Positions 1 through 8,722 of a DNA stretch of 64,000 nucleotides are shown here, piece after piece. The first letter of the stretch is position 1, and every line of letters starts with the position of its first letter. The notes beneath the pieces are model-generated. The model saw only the letters and a program-made list of their open reading frames with translations. It was not told the DNA's origin and did no database searches. The translations under genes were made by a program, and so were the position numbers. The DNA comes from Litchfieldia alkalitelluris (GTDB taxonomy: Bacteria; Bacillota; Bacilli; Bacillales; Salisediminibacteriaceae), in assembly GCF_002153425.1 (NCBI RefSeq), contig NZ_KZ119600.1, positions 1,091,714 through 1,155,713 of the forward strand. The letters run 5' to 3'.

Positions 1-318
1 TTCCTCTTTATCAGGTGTCAAATCTCGTGTTGTTCCATCTTCCTTCTGTAGGTAGATGTGTAAAATTTCATTCCCACCTTGATCGCTCAAATAGAGGAAA
101 CGATTATCACCAGGTTGCGGAACAAAGGAAATGGCGTAGCAAGCATCTTCTTTCGAGTTGGTTAACTGTTTAGCTTCTCCTCCATTGGAAGGTATGGAGT
201 AAACATTAAAGACCCCAGATCGATCGCTTGTAAAAATAATTTTTTCCCTATTTGCTGAAGGTGCGTTGTTAACTACTGTCTCCGTATTAATAAACTGCTC
301 AATGGTATACTTTTTCAA
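1..318 (-). CDS. S9-family peptidase-like protein, N-terminal part (partial)
   Basis: The minus strand is open from a TTG at 318 to the window edge, giving 106 N-terminal residues. An AAGGAGG-type ribosome binding site lies just upstream (about 325-335), which decides the TTG start. The translation holds beta-propeller-like strands such as IIFTSDRSGVFNVYSIP, AKQLTNS and FLYLSDQGGNE, the repeat style of TolB/DPP-IV-like N-terminal propellers in prolyl oligopeptidase family S9 enzymes. The catalytic alpha/beta hydrolase domain would lie beyond the window, so peptidase activity is inferred from family resemblance only. No signal peptide is visible, so it is probably cytosolic. Confidence 0.7.
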   Translation of the reverse strand, partial: MKKYTIEQFINTETVVNNAPSANREKIIFTSDRSGVFNVYSIPSNGGEAKQLTNSKEDACYAISFVPQPGDNRFLYLSDQGGNEILHIYLQKEDGTTRDLTPDKEE

Positions 319-424
319 AATCTTTCCCCTCCTTGTCCTTTATTAATAGGTTCGCTGTTTAAGACTATAATCCTTTTTTTTACATAATTAGTCTTGGGCG
401 TCTTGGAAGTAGGAGTAATGTAAT

Positions 425-560
425 GTGAAGGGGGTTGGCTGGTTTGAGAGGATGCGGGGTGGGGTTTTTGAGGAGAGGGGGTTGGGGGGCAGGGATGGCG
501 GATTAGGGGAGAGGGGGGAGACGGGATGCGGAGGACGGGGACGGGAGAAAATTTATGTAG
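425..560 (+). other. G-rich, purine-skewed tract
   Basis: This stretch carries many runs of three to six G on the plus strand, unlike the AT-rich surroundings. Several closely spaced G-runs fit the loose pattern for G-quadruplex formation. A 79-codon open frame crosses it, but its composition (mostly G, R, E) looks like a by-product of the base skew. The rest of 319-615 shows no gene. Confidence 0.5.
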
Positions 561-615
561 AGGTGCTTGATGTGAGGTTATGGAGTGGAGTTAAGGTACT
601 ATTCGATGATGGAAG

Positions 616-1692
616 TGCCCGAAGTGTCTGGGAGTTCGGAGCTTCGGGCAGTAAAATGAGTTGATAGTGCCCGAAGCGTTTAGGAGTTCGGAGCTTCGGG
701 CAGTAAAATGAATTGATAGTGCCCGAAGTGGTAGAGAGTCGCTTGCTCCGGGCAGTATTATGAGTTGATAGTTCCCGAAGTGTCTGGGAGTTCGGAGCTT
801 CGGGCAGTAAAATGAATTGATAGTGCCCGAAGTGGTAGAGAGTCGCTTGCTCCGGGCAGTATTATGAGTTGATAGTTCCCGAAGTGTCTGGGAGTTCGGA
901 GCTTCGGGCAGTAAAATGAATTGATAGTGCCCGAAGCGTTTAGGAGTTCGGAGCTTCGGGCAGTAAAATGAGTTGATAGTGCCCGAAGCGTTTAGGAGTT
1001 GAGTGCTTCAGGCACCAATATGAGTTGATAGTGCCCGAAGTGGTAGAGAGTCGCTTGCTCCGGGCAGTATTATGAGTTGATAGTTCCCGAAGTGTCTGGG
1101 AGTTCGGAGCTTCGGGCAGTAAAATGAGTTGATAGTGCCCGAAGCGTTTAGGAGTTCGGAGCTTCGGGCAGTAAAATGAATTGATAGTGCCCGAAGTGGT
1201 AGAGAGTTCGGAGTTCTGGGCAGTAATATGATTAGATAGTGCCCGAAGCCATCAGGATTTCTGTGCTTCGGGCACTAATACGAGTTGATAGTGCCCGAAG
1301 CGTTTAGGAGTTCGGAGCTTCGGGCAGTAAAATGAATTGATAGTGCCCGAAGTGGTAGAGAGTTCGGAGTTCTGGGCAGTAATATGATTAGATAGTGCCC
1401 GAAGCCATCAGGATTTCTGTGCTTCGGGCAGTAAAATGAGTTGATAGTGCCCGAAGCGTTAGAGAGTCGCGTGCTCCGGGCAGTATTATGAGTTGATAGT
1501 TCCCGAAGCGTCTGGGAGTCGCGTGCTTCGGGCATTATTATGATTTTATAGTTCCCGAAGCGTTTGGGAGTTCAGTGCTCCGGGCACTAATATGAATTGA
1601 TAGTGCCCGAAGTGTCTGGGAGTTCGGAGCTTCGGGCAGTAAAATGAGTTGATAGTGCCCGAAGCGTTTAGGAGTTCGGAGCTTCGGGCACT
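616..1692. repeat. 52-bp tandem repeat array A, 21 units, each with an inverted repeat
   Basis: About 21 head-to-tail units follow each other with a period of 52 bp; CCCGAAG starts fall at 618, 670, 722, 774, 826, 878 and so on. Each unit contains TGCCCGAAGC and, about 15 nt later, its complement GCTTCGGGCA, followed by an AT-rich linker (gtaaaatgagttgatag). Several variants (cgtttaggag, tggtagagag, tgtctgggag, ccatcaggat) recur in blocks of two or three, so a higher-order duplication history is visible. There is no unique spacer and no cas gene. Function unknown. Confidence 0.9.
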
Positions 1693-1746
1693 ATTAAGAG
1701 TTGGTGGATCCTGAATCAATAAAAGCAACAAAGAATCAATATGAAT

Positions 1747-2097
1747 TAATTGCCCGAACCAGAAGAGCCGACCTTGTAAAGGTAAAATAAATTGGTTTTA
1801 ATTGCCCGAAAGAGATGAGCCAACCTTGTAAAGGTAAAATAAATTGGTTTTAATTGCCCGAAGGCGAAGAGTCGACCTAGTAAAGGTAAAATAAACTGGA
1901 TTTAATTGCCCGAACCAGAAGAGCCAACCTAGTAAAGGTAAAATAAACTGGATTTAATTGCCCGAACTTGAAGAGCAACCTAGTAAAGGTAAAATAAAAC
2001 AGATTTAATTGCCTGATCCAGTAGAGCCAACCTAGTAAAGGTAAAAAACTAGATTTAATTGCCCAAAGGCCAAAAGCCAACCTAGTAAAGGTAAAAA
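1747..2097. repeat. 52-bp tandem repeat array B, 7 units
   Basis: Seven units with a period of 50-52 bp; ATTGCCC anchors lie near 1753, 1805, 1857, 1909, 1961, 2012 and 2062. Each unit has TTGCCCGAA, a variable nine or so bases, then ACCT(T/A)GTAAAGGT, a short inverted repeat, then an AT-rich linker. The array directly follows array A and shares only the TGCCCGAA motif and the period with it. The units nearest opuD are the most divergent. Confidence 0.88.
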
Positions 2098-2138
2098 TAA
2101 TGACAACAGAAGTCTAAAATACGTGACTTCTAGTTGCC
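2092..2138 (-). terminator. Probable rho-independent terminator of opuD
   Basis: Read on the minus strand, GGCAACTAGAAGTC and GACTTCTGTTGTC form a hairpin about 60 nt after the opuD stop codon. It is followed by ATTATTTTTA. The T-run is interrupted but the position and stem fit a terminator. Confidence 0.6.
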
Positions 2139-2197
2139 ATTCCACCACTGACCTACGTTTAGAGCAATAGGTGCTTGTGCTTTTCTTATCCTGAGCT

Positions 2198-3745
2198 TCA
2201 TGAACTTGGATTTGTATTTTCTCTATACCTTCGTTTTCTAAAACGTCTGCTTTCCGTAGTTGGATCTGGTTGTGGTTTCGTTTCTTCCTTGAAGGCTTTT
2301 AGCATTGCAAAAGTCATCATAATTAGTACAAAGGTTAGGGGGAAGGCACTAACGATGATTGTAGTCTGGATTGCTTCTAATCCTCCTGATGCCATTAACA
2401 CTACTGCAGAAGCAGCTAATATGATCCCCCAGCTGAACTTCACTACGTTCGGTGGCTCTGTACTCCCATTTGTGGTTTGCATACCTAAAACGAAGGTTGC
2501 AGAGTCAGCAGATGTAATGAAGAAAGTACTGATTAAAAAGATGGTGATAAACGCTAATATACTGCTAAATGGTAGCTGTTCATACACATAAAATAAAGCA
2601 GTTTCTAGGGGCTGTGCTGATATATCAAGTCCTAGGTTATATTCCATGAAAATGCCTGTTCCACCGAAAACACAGAACCATAAGGCACAAACAATGGTTG
2701 GAATAACTAACACGGCAATGACAAATTCACGTACTGTTCTTCCTCTTGAAACACGCGCAATGAATGTACCTACAAACGGTGCCCATGCAATCCACCATGC
2801 CCAGTAAAATATGGTCCAACCTTGTAACCAAGCTGCACTATCAAGGTCAAATGGTGCAAGACGTAATCCCATGGCGGGGAGATTTTGAATATAGCTTCCG
2901 AATGTGGTGGTAAATAGGTCCATAAGGAAGATTGTTGGACCTAGTGTAATAACGGCAATGAATAGCAAGACTGCTAAAACTAAGTTTGTATTACTTAAGT
3001 ACTTGATACCTCTTTTAATTCCTGTTCCTGCGCTAATCATGAATAAGACTGTTACAATAGCGATGATCAGAAATTGAATCGAAAAATTATTAGGGATTCC
3101 AGTTAAGTAACTCAATCCACCATTAATCTGTGCAGCACCTAAACCTAAAGAAGCACAAACACCGAAAATCGTCGCAAAAACTGCGACAACATCAATTACT
3201 ATTCCAGTACGTCCCTTTACTTTTTCCCCAAGCAAAGGGTAGAGAGCGGCACTCATTAATCCAGGATAGCCTTTTCGGAATTTAAAATAGGCTATCCCAA
3301 GAGCGATTGTTGCATAGATAGCCCAAGCGTGAAAACCCCAATGTAGATAGGTATAACGTAAGCTGAGGATAGCTGCTTCATCTGTACCACCGCTTATGAA
3401 AGGTGGGCTTGCAAAGTGTGAGATAGGTTCAGATACACCGAAGAACAATAAACCAATCCCCATTCCAGCACTAAAGAGCATGGCGAACCAAGTAGGGCGA
3501 CTAAATTCTGGTTTATCTCCATCTTGTCCTAATTTAATTTTCCCGTATTTACTAAAGATAAGGTATAAAGCGAAGACTAGGAAAAATGTAGCTGCAAGCT
3601 GATAAAACCAGCCAAAGTTTTCTAAAAAGAAACCAAGTGTGACGTCCATTACATTTCCTAAAATAGCTGGAAAAAATGCACCCCAAAGGACGAATATAAT
3701 AGACAATACGATAGAAACCCAAAAAACAGTTGTTACTTTTTTCAT
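2198..3745 (-). CDS. opuD: BCCT-family glycine betaine transporter
   Basis: The 515-residue product is a betaine-choline-carnitine transporter with about twelve hydrophobic segments. It would couple Na+ or H+ to uptake of glycine betaine or a related osmolyte across the cytoplasmic membrane. Diagnostic stretches are GMGIGLLFFGVSEPI, the aromatic betaine-box region around WTIFYWAWWIAWAP, and the following ARVSRGRTVREF. Length and order match the OpuD/BetP branch. The ATG has an AAAGGAGGGGG ribosome binding site. The gene stands alone and is followed by a hairpin terminator and the repeat arrays. The symbol follows the B. subtilis orthologue; the substrate could be another quaternary amine. Confidence 0.88.
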   Translation of the reverse strand: MKKVTTVFWVSIVLSIIFVLWGAFFPAILGNVMDVTLGFFLENFGWFYQLAATFFLVFALYLIFSKYGKIKLGQDGDKPEFSRPTWFAMLFSAGMGIGLLFFGVSEPISHFASPPFISGGTDEAAILSLRYTYLHWGFHAWAIYATIALGIAYFKFRKGYPGLMSAALYPLLGEKVKGRTGIVIDVVAVFATIFGVCASLGLGAAQINGGLSYLTGIPNNFSIQFLIIAIVTVLFMISAGTGIKRGIKYLSNTNLVLAVLLFIAVITLGPTIFLMDLFTTTFGSYIQNLPAMGLRLAPFDLDSAAWLQGWTIFYWAWWIAWAPFVGTFIARVSRGRTVREFVIAVLVIPTIVCALWFCVFGGTGIFMEYNLGLDISAQPLETALFYVYEQLPFSSILAFITIFLISTFFITSADSATFVLGMQTTNGSTEPPNVVKFSWGIILAASAVVLMASGGLEAIQTTIIVSAFPLTFVLIMMTFAMLKAFKEETKPQPDPTTESRRFRKRRYRENTNPSS

Positions 3746-3892
3746 AAAAGTTCCCCCTCCTTTGCAATAGCTTTTGATGTCTAACCATTTTTTATGTAAC
3801 TTATCTGAAGACGAACGCTTTATAAAAAGTTGGTAAGCGTGTTAATCTAGAAGTACTATTTGCAGTGAATACATATACAAAGAAAAGGTGAA

Positions 3893-4837
3893 ATGACAGT
3901 GAAAATAAATAATATACTAATTGCAAGTCCTATGTATAAAGAACTTCAACTAATCTTAGAAACTGAAGATATTTATAAGGAGAAGAGTTTTCGTTTTCGC
4001 TCCATGGAAGTAGAGAAAGAAGATTTTTTATGGGCGGATGCCTTTGTTGCTTTCAGTCGACCTAATAATTTTTCTTTTGACAACTTAAAATGGGTTCACT
4101 CACTAGGGGCAGGTGTAGATAAAATCTTAAGAGGATCAGAATGGAAGAGGGATATTCCACTGACGAGGACGATTTGCTCTTTTGGTCAGAAAATAAGTGA
4201 GTATGGTTTAAGTTACATATTGAGAGATCTTCAACACCAAGACGAGTTTTCTAACCTGGCCAGGAATAAAGATTGGAAACCAATTACACCTATTCCATTG
4301 TCTGAAAAAAAAGTTTTGATATACGGGACAGGGGTGATCGGACAAGAGGTTGCTGCTACCCTAACCTTTTTTGGTACAAAGGTGTACGGTGTGTCATTAA
4401 GTGGAAAGGAGAAGAAACCATTCATAGAAGTTTTTGCATCAGATTCTAATTATCAAGAGGTGCTTGCGGAAGCTGATGTTATTATCAATACGATGCCTCT
4501 TACAGAAAAAACAAGGGATCTCTTTAATGAATCATTGTTTAAATTGATGCAAGATGTCCTTTTTATTAACGTAGGACGTGGGGAATCAGTGAATAATGAT
4601 GCTTTAATAAAAGCTATAGATAAGGGACAAGTGAAGCGAGCTGTTTTAGATGTTTTTCAAGAGGAGCCCCTTCCAAAAGATGATCCATTCTGGTCCCACC
4701 CACAAGTAGTCGTTACCCCTCATATATCAGCTGTTACAACACCAGAAGAAGGGGTAGCTTGCTTTGTTGACACATTAAAAAAAATTGAAGCAGGGGAGTC
4801 CCTGCCGAATTTAGTAGATTTAGATAAAGGCTTTTAG
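3893..4837 (+). CDS. D-isomer 2-hydroxyacid dehydrogenase family protein
   Basis: A 314-residue NAD(P)-dependent dehydrogenase. The N-terminal third is the variable catalytic domain; the Rossmann motif appears as YGTGVIGQEVA, followed by FINVGRGES (catalytic Arg), DVFQEEPLP (Glu) and TPHIS (His), the Arg-Glu-His triad of D-lactate/phosphoglycerate dehydrogenase relatives. The real substrate cannot be read from sequence. It is monocistronic and convergent with cydB. A paralogue with the same C-terminal pattern lies at 63071-64000, ending NLVDYDKGY against NLVDLDKGF here. Confidence 0.85.
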   Translation: MTVKINNILIASPMYKELQLILETEDIYKEKSFRFRSMEVEKEDFLWADAFVAFSRPNNFSFDNLKWVHSLGAGVDKILRGSEWKRDIPLTRTICSFGQKISEYGLSYILRDLQHQDEFSNLARNKDWKPITPIPLSEKKVLIYGTGVIGQEVAATLTFFGTKVYGVSLSGKEKKPFIEVFASDSNYQEVLAEADVIINTMPLTEKTRDLFNESLFKLMQDVLFINVGRGESVNNDALIKAIDKGQVKRAVLDVFQEEPLPKDDPFWSHPQVVVTPHISAVTTPEEGVACFVDTLKKIEAGESLPNLVDLDKGF

Positions 4838-4867
4838 GATCAGGGAACTGGCACTCCCCTGATCCTT
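4836..4867. terminator. Hairpin between convergent genes
   Basis: AGGATCAGGG and CCCTGATCCT form an 11-bp stem right after the dehydrogenase stop, overlapping the last codon of cydB on the other strand. No good T-run follows on either side, so termination efficiency is uncertain. Confidence 0.5.
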
Positions 4868-5885
4868 AAGAAAGCTGGTTACTTCCTCGTACATAATCAG
4901 CATTAAAGATAAACAAACGCATTAACAGGAATAACGAAGGAACTAATAAAAGTAAGCCAGCGATAAAGGCAATGATTAACGTGATCCCCATTTCAGCATT
5001 TGTCACATTCGCTGTAATCGTAATGTGAGGGTACAAAATATATGGGAGATGAGTAGCACCATAGCCAAAGAAAGCAAAAGCATATTGTAAAGCGACTAAA
5101 CAAAAAGCTAATCCAAGATTCTTCCCTATATATATGAGCCATACAGCAGCTAAAAACGTTACGAGTGATAGGAGGAAAATCCAACTTTCTTCTACCATTC
5201 GTTGAAAATGCTCAGGATTATGGGTGCTCAACGTTAGGAATACAAGGAAACTCATTAATATTGTTGGTCCACTCCAAATTAAACTAAAGTTACGCATGAG
5301 AGAGTAAGCCCCATGATCATCTGCACGAGCAGCGTAATATGTTAAGAATGAAGCACTTATGAACAGTACGCTCACGATAGCTAACAGAACTACGATCCAT
5401 GAGTAAGGATTTACAAATAGCTCCCCAAGTAATAAACGGACCGTTCCCCCTTCTTCTGCAATAAAACCCCCTTCAGATATGGTCAATACAGTGGTTAACG
5501 AGGCTGGGATTAGTAAGCCTGTAATGCCATATAGAAATAAGTAAATGTTACTTTCCCTAGCTCCATAATTTGCAAATGCATAAAAGGACCCTCTTATTGC
5601 TAGGAGCACTAATGCTACACTTCCTGGAACAAGCAGGGCAGTTCCATAATAATATGCCGTTGCTGGGAAAAAACCAATTAAGCCTACCATAAAGAAGATG
5701 AGAAAGACGTTTGTAACCTCCCACACAGGAGAGAGGTATCGATCAATTACTTTACGTATCGTGTGCTCCTTTTTCGTGATTTTTGCATAAAAGGAGTAGA
5801 ACCCAGCTCCAAAATCTATAGATCCAACGATTAAATACCCATATAGGAAAATCCATAATACAGTAATGCCAATTGTTTCAATCAT
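4866..5885 (-). CDS. cydB: Cytochrome bd-type quinol oxidase subunit II
   Basis: A 339-residue, very hydrophobic protein beginning MIETIGITVLWIFLYGYLIVGSIDFG, the usual opening of subunit II of bd oxidases. Subunit II pairs with CydA in the membrane to form the quinol:O2 oxidoreductase and carries no haem of its own. It lies 20 nt downstream of cydA on the same strand. The pair resembles the B. subtilis YthA/YthB and Geobacillus bd oxidases more than the long-Q-loop enterobacterial type. No cydCD transporter genes are nearby. Confidence 0.88.
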   Translation of the reverse strand: MIETIGITVLWIFLYGYLIVGSIDFGAGFYSFYAKITKKEHTIRKVIDRYLSPVWEVTNVFLIFFMVGLIGFFPATAYYYGTALLVPGSVALVLLAIRGSFYAFANYGARESNIYLFLYGITGLLIPASLTTVLTISEGGFIAEEGGTVRLLLGELFVNPYSWIVVLLAIVSVLFISASFLTYYAARADDHGAYSLMRNFSLIWSGPTILMSFLVFLTLSTHNPEHFQRMVEESWIFLLSLVTFLAAVWLIYIGKNLGLAFCLVALQYAFAFFGYGATHLPYILYPHITITANVTNAEMGITLIIAFIAGLLLLVPSLFLLMRLFIFNADYVRGSNQLS

Positions 5886-5905
5886 AGCTCAACTGTCCCT
5901 TCCGT

Positions 5906-7240
5906 CTACAGAATAACGTGTTGCTTTTCCAATTCTGTCTCTGCATTCCGTTTTGAAAATAATCTTATTAGAATGGCAGGAACTAGTAACCCTAAAGCGA
6001 TATATAGTAGTGAAAATAAAATCAACATTTCAAGTACATGCCCTGAAGTTGTAGCAGCTTCAGCAACTGTGAGGAACCCTCTCATAATCCATGGCTGTCT
6101 CCCAACCTCTGCCATAATCCAACCTGCTTCAATAGAGAGCATGGCCAGTGGGGCACCTAAAATAATGGCCCTTAGTAACCAAGGGTGTAAAGAGTTAAAG
6201 CGATTAAAATAATAAAAGACGAGATAAACAAAGGCTACACCTGCCAAATACATGCCGATAACTACCATTAAATTAAAGAAATAGTGAATAAATAAAGGAG
6301 GCCACTGCTCTTCTGGAAATTCATTTAGCCCAATAACCTCAGCTGTAGGTCTGTTAAAAGCAAGTATACTAAGGGCATACGGGAGTCTAATTCCAAACTT
6401 CACTTCTTGCTCGTCAGGATCAAGAATCCCTCCTAACAGTAAGGTAGCTCGATCTTCTGTTTCAAAATGCCACTCTGCAGCTGCAAGTTTTTCAGGTTGA
6501 TAGGCAGCTAGAAACTTTCCACTGATATCACCATTTACTACAGTCGCTATGGAAAAAATGAAGCAACCGATCATTGTCAGATGCAACGCTTTTTTATAAT
6601 ACACGTGAGTTTTGCCCCTAAGGATATGGAATGCAGCAATAGCCGCCAAAATAAAGGCACCTGTTAAATAGGCTGTTGTGATTACATGGGACACCTTAGA
6701 AGGCATCGCTGGATTAAACATGGCCACTAATGGTTGGATATTTGTAAAAGCCCCTTCTGAGTAGATAAACCCTCGTGGAGTATTCATAAACCCATTCACT
6801 GATGTGATGAAAAAAGCTGACGCAGTAGAACCTAGCACGATTGGAAGGGACAGTAACCAATGATAGATTGGACGCTTAAATCGATCCCATGTATATAAAT
6901 AGATTCCAAGAAAAATTGCTTCAAAAAAGAATGCGAAAGTTTCCATGAACAAAGGTAAAGCAATTAATTGACCTGCGTTTTCCATGAAGGTTGGCCAAAG
7001 CAATGAAAGTTGAAAAGCAATAATTGTTCCTGTTACTACCCCCACTGCAACTAAGATGGTATACCCCCTTGCCCACCTTTTCGCTAAAAGTATGTAATGT
7101 GAATCCTTTCTTTTTATCCCTATGTATTCAGATAAACAAATGTAGACTGGGATTCCTACGCCAACCGTTGCAAAAATAGCATGAAATCCTAAGGTAGCGT
7201 AAGTGAGTATTCTGCTTAAAATTACTGGATCGTCAATCAT
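5906..7240 (-). CDS. cydA: Cytochrome bd-type quinol oxidase subunit I
   Basis: Subunit I carries the haems and the quinol site of bd oxidase. The sequence shows LSRILTYATLGFHAIFATVG with the conserved N-terminal His, the later AGWIMAEVGRQPW motif, and about nine membrane spans. At 444 residues it is the short-Q-loop form. A longer frame starts at 7264, but ATG 7240 has AAAGGAG ten bases upstream, so I take 7240. Its start overlaps the stop of the small cydS-like gene by 8 nt (ATGATTGA), implying translational coupling. cydB follows. Confidence 0.88.
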   Translation of the reverse strand: MIDDPVILSRILTYATLGFHAIFATVGVGIPVYICLSEYIGIKRKDSHYILLAKRWARGYTILVAVGVVTGTIIAFQLSLLWPTFMENAGQLIALPLFMETFAFFFEAIFLGIYLYTWDRFKRPIYHWLLSLPIVLGSTASAFFITSVNGFMNTPRGFIYSEGAFTNIQPLVAMFNPAMPSKVSHVITTAYLTGAFILAAIAAFHILRGKTHVYYKKALHLTMIGCFIFSIATVVNGDISGKFLAAYQPEKLAAAEWHFETEDRATLLLGGILDPDEQEVKFGIRLPYALSILAFNRPTAEVIGLNEFPEEQWPPLFIHYFFNLMVVIGMYLAGVAFVYLVFYYFNRFNSLHPWLLRAIILGAPLAMLSIEAGWIMAEVGRQPWIMRGFLTVAEAATTSGHVLEMLILFSLLYIALGLLVPAILIRLFSKRNAETELEKQHVIL

Positions 7241-7373
7241 TGTGTGTATGCTCCTTTGAATCATTTGTACTTGCGTAAGGTTCTTTTGACTTACTTACCC
7301 AAATAAAAAACACACCTAGTGAGAGGAAGATTACTAAAATAGGTAAGATCATAATCATAAAATCATTGATCAT
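7233..7373 (-). CDS. Small single-span membrane protein, CydS-like bd oxidase subunit
   Basis: A 46-residue ORF directly upstream of cydA. It begins MINDFMIMILPILVIFLS, forms one membrane helix (about residues 4-26) and ends in a charged tail with KSKEPY and EHTHND. Its stop overlaps the cydA start. The bd oxidase of Geobacillus has a 33-residue single-helix subunit, CydS, encoded with cydAB; size, hydrophobicity and the position agree with that. The assignment is inference, because so short a protein gives little sequence signal. The ribosome binding site (TGGAGA) is moderate. Confidence 0.65.
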   Translation of the reverse strand: MINDFMIMILPILVIFLSLGVFFIWVSKSKEPYASTNDSKEHTHND

Positions 7374-7507
7374 TTGAATATATCTCCATTTCTCGATGAA
7401 TTTTCTTCCATAGTATTACTAGGAGTGGAAAAAATATGTACATGTTAGTGGGACAAGTAGTAAAAATCTCTTGAAAGGGAGGAGAGAAAGGCAGAAGAAT
7501 TGTAAAT

Positions 7508-7547
7508 GGGCTGGGTCATCTGGTGATTGGTAATGGCCCAGCCTGTT
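7508..7547 (-). terminator. Hairpin downstream of the ykoP-like gene
   Basis: GGCTGGGCCAT and ATGACCCAGCC pair across about 13 nt, starting some ten bases after the stop of the 7555-8094 gene. The downstream T content is low, so this may be a terminator or an mRNA 3'-end stabiliser. Confidence 0.4.
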
Positions 7548-7554
7548 AAGTAAG

Positions 7555-8094
7555 TTAAGAAAACTCGAATAGCTTATTTTTTGACATAAATAAGTAATTG
7601 ACTCTTTTTTCCAATAAACCTCGAAAGGTTCCTGTTGATAAATAGTGGATTGGAAATTGGGAGAAGCATTTAGAAAGACGATAAATCTTATTGGAAATTG
7701 GACGGACTTCAAAACCTAGTCGTTCAACGAGTTTGGTTAACATCGTTACACCACAAATTGCTTTAATTTGTTTTGATAATGGATGATTTTTAATGAAAAG
7801 TGCGAGTTGAGGCAAAGCTTTTTTTACAATTTGATAGAGCTTTATTGTTTTCCTTGTGTGATGAAATGCTTGCAAGTACTTTAATAATTTGACGTTATGC
7901 AGGTGGATTTTAACTAAATAATCCCCTTTTTCAATGAGGTTGCCGTCGGAAAGGAGTTGGTTTTCGCCTCTGTACCGGATTAACTGTACACGGAAAACAG
8001 AGACATTATCTTCTGTTTCTATGGTAGAAAAATTCCTGATCTTATCATAGATAGGATCAACGAATGACCACGCATGTATAATATAGTTTCTCAT
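7555..8094 (-). CDS. YkoP-like protein of unknown function
   Basis: A 179-residue soluble, basic protein starting MRNYIIHAWSFVDPIYDKIRN. Length and opening recall the Bacillus YkoP family, whose role is not known. I see no catalytic motif, signal peptide or membrane span. The C-terminal half is rich in Lys/Arg and aromatic residues (PIHYLSTGTFRGLLEKR). It is transcribed alone, with a hairpin behind it and the DUF4023 gene in front. The family link is from memory of the family and moderate in strength. Confidence 0.6.
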   Translation of the reverse strand: MRNYIIHAWSFVDPIYDKIRNFSTIETEDNVSVFRVQLIRYRGENQLLSDGNLIEKGDYLVKIHLHNVKLLKYLQAFHHTRKTIKLYQIVKKALPQLALFIKNHPLSKQIKAICGVTMLTKLVERLGFEVRPISNKIYRLSKCFSQFPIHYLSTGTFRGLLEKRVNYLFMSKNKLFEFS

Positions 8095-8224
8095 AATGAT
8101 CTGGTCCCCTTTACGTAAAAATATTTTTCGTATTGGACGACCTTTTTATTCACAATAGGAAGGAGAATGGGGGGAGAGATTAGGCTGGATTGCCTAATTT
8201 CACTCCCGTACTTGTGTTAGCCTC

Positions 8225-8356
8225 TTATTTATTTGTGCTATGCTGCTTATTTGGTAACTTTTTATTTGCATGACGATGTCCTTGTCGTTCTTTATTTTTT
8301 TCATCCATCGCTTGTTTTTCCTTTATTCTTTCTACAAAATCATGAGTGCTATCCAT
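8225..8356 (-). CDS. DUF4023-type small hydrophilic protein
   Basis: A 43-residue ORF with ATG at 8356 preceded by AAAGGGGGTGTAATC, a strong ribosome binding site. The product begins MDSTHDFVERIKEKQ and ends KKLPNKQHSTNK, with many Lys, His and Asn. This fits the tiny DUF4023 proteins found across Bacillaceae, which have no assigned function. There is no membrane segment. It is probably transcribed alone. Confidence 0.7.
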   Translation of the reverse strand: MDSTHDFVERIKEKQAMDEKNKERQGHRHANKKLPNKQHSTNK

Positions 8357-8722
8357 GATTACACCCCCTTTAGCAATCTTCTCGTGATGTAACTTTTCCT
8401 GTTTACTTTAACCTTTTCAAATTCCAAACATGTAAAAAAATCATTGGCAAATAATGATTTATCCGAAACTAAAACGGAGTAAATGAAGCTGATAAACACT
8501 CGAAATATATACTGAAAATTAAAAATATTATACGAAGGTATAATATACACCTTTCATTGATTTCAATATAATGAATTCCAAAGGATGTTTTTCAGGAACA
8601 GAACAACTTATTCCAAAGCCCAAGTCAATGTAAATTTCGCGTTGAAAGGGGGCGGTGAATGACTTTGTAAGGAGTGTTCACTTAAAAAAGAAATTAAACT
8701 AGGGGAGAGGTGTTTAATTGTA
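8357..8722. other. Intergenic region without a recognised gene
   Basis: This 366-nt AT-rich gap separates the leftward DUF4023 gene from the rightward membrane-protein gene. I see no convincing ORF, structured RNA or operator. A purine-rich GGGGAGAGG at about 8702-8710 is the likely ribosome binding region of the next gene. Confidence 0.5.

Noticed and set aside
425-664. 79-codon ORF
   Set aside because: Composition is dictated by the G-rich tract and the first repeat unit; no homology pattern is seen.
1275-2080. Three minus-strand ORFs of 61-86 codons
   Set aside because: They are translations of the 52-bp arrays; the protein repeats simply mirror the DNA repeats and no ribosome binding sites are present.
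616-2097. CRISPR array
   Set aside because: The units are contiguous tandem copies that vary along their whole length. There are no unique spacers of constant size and no cas genes in the window.
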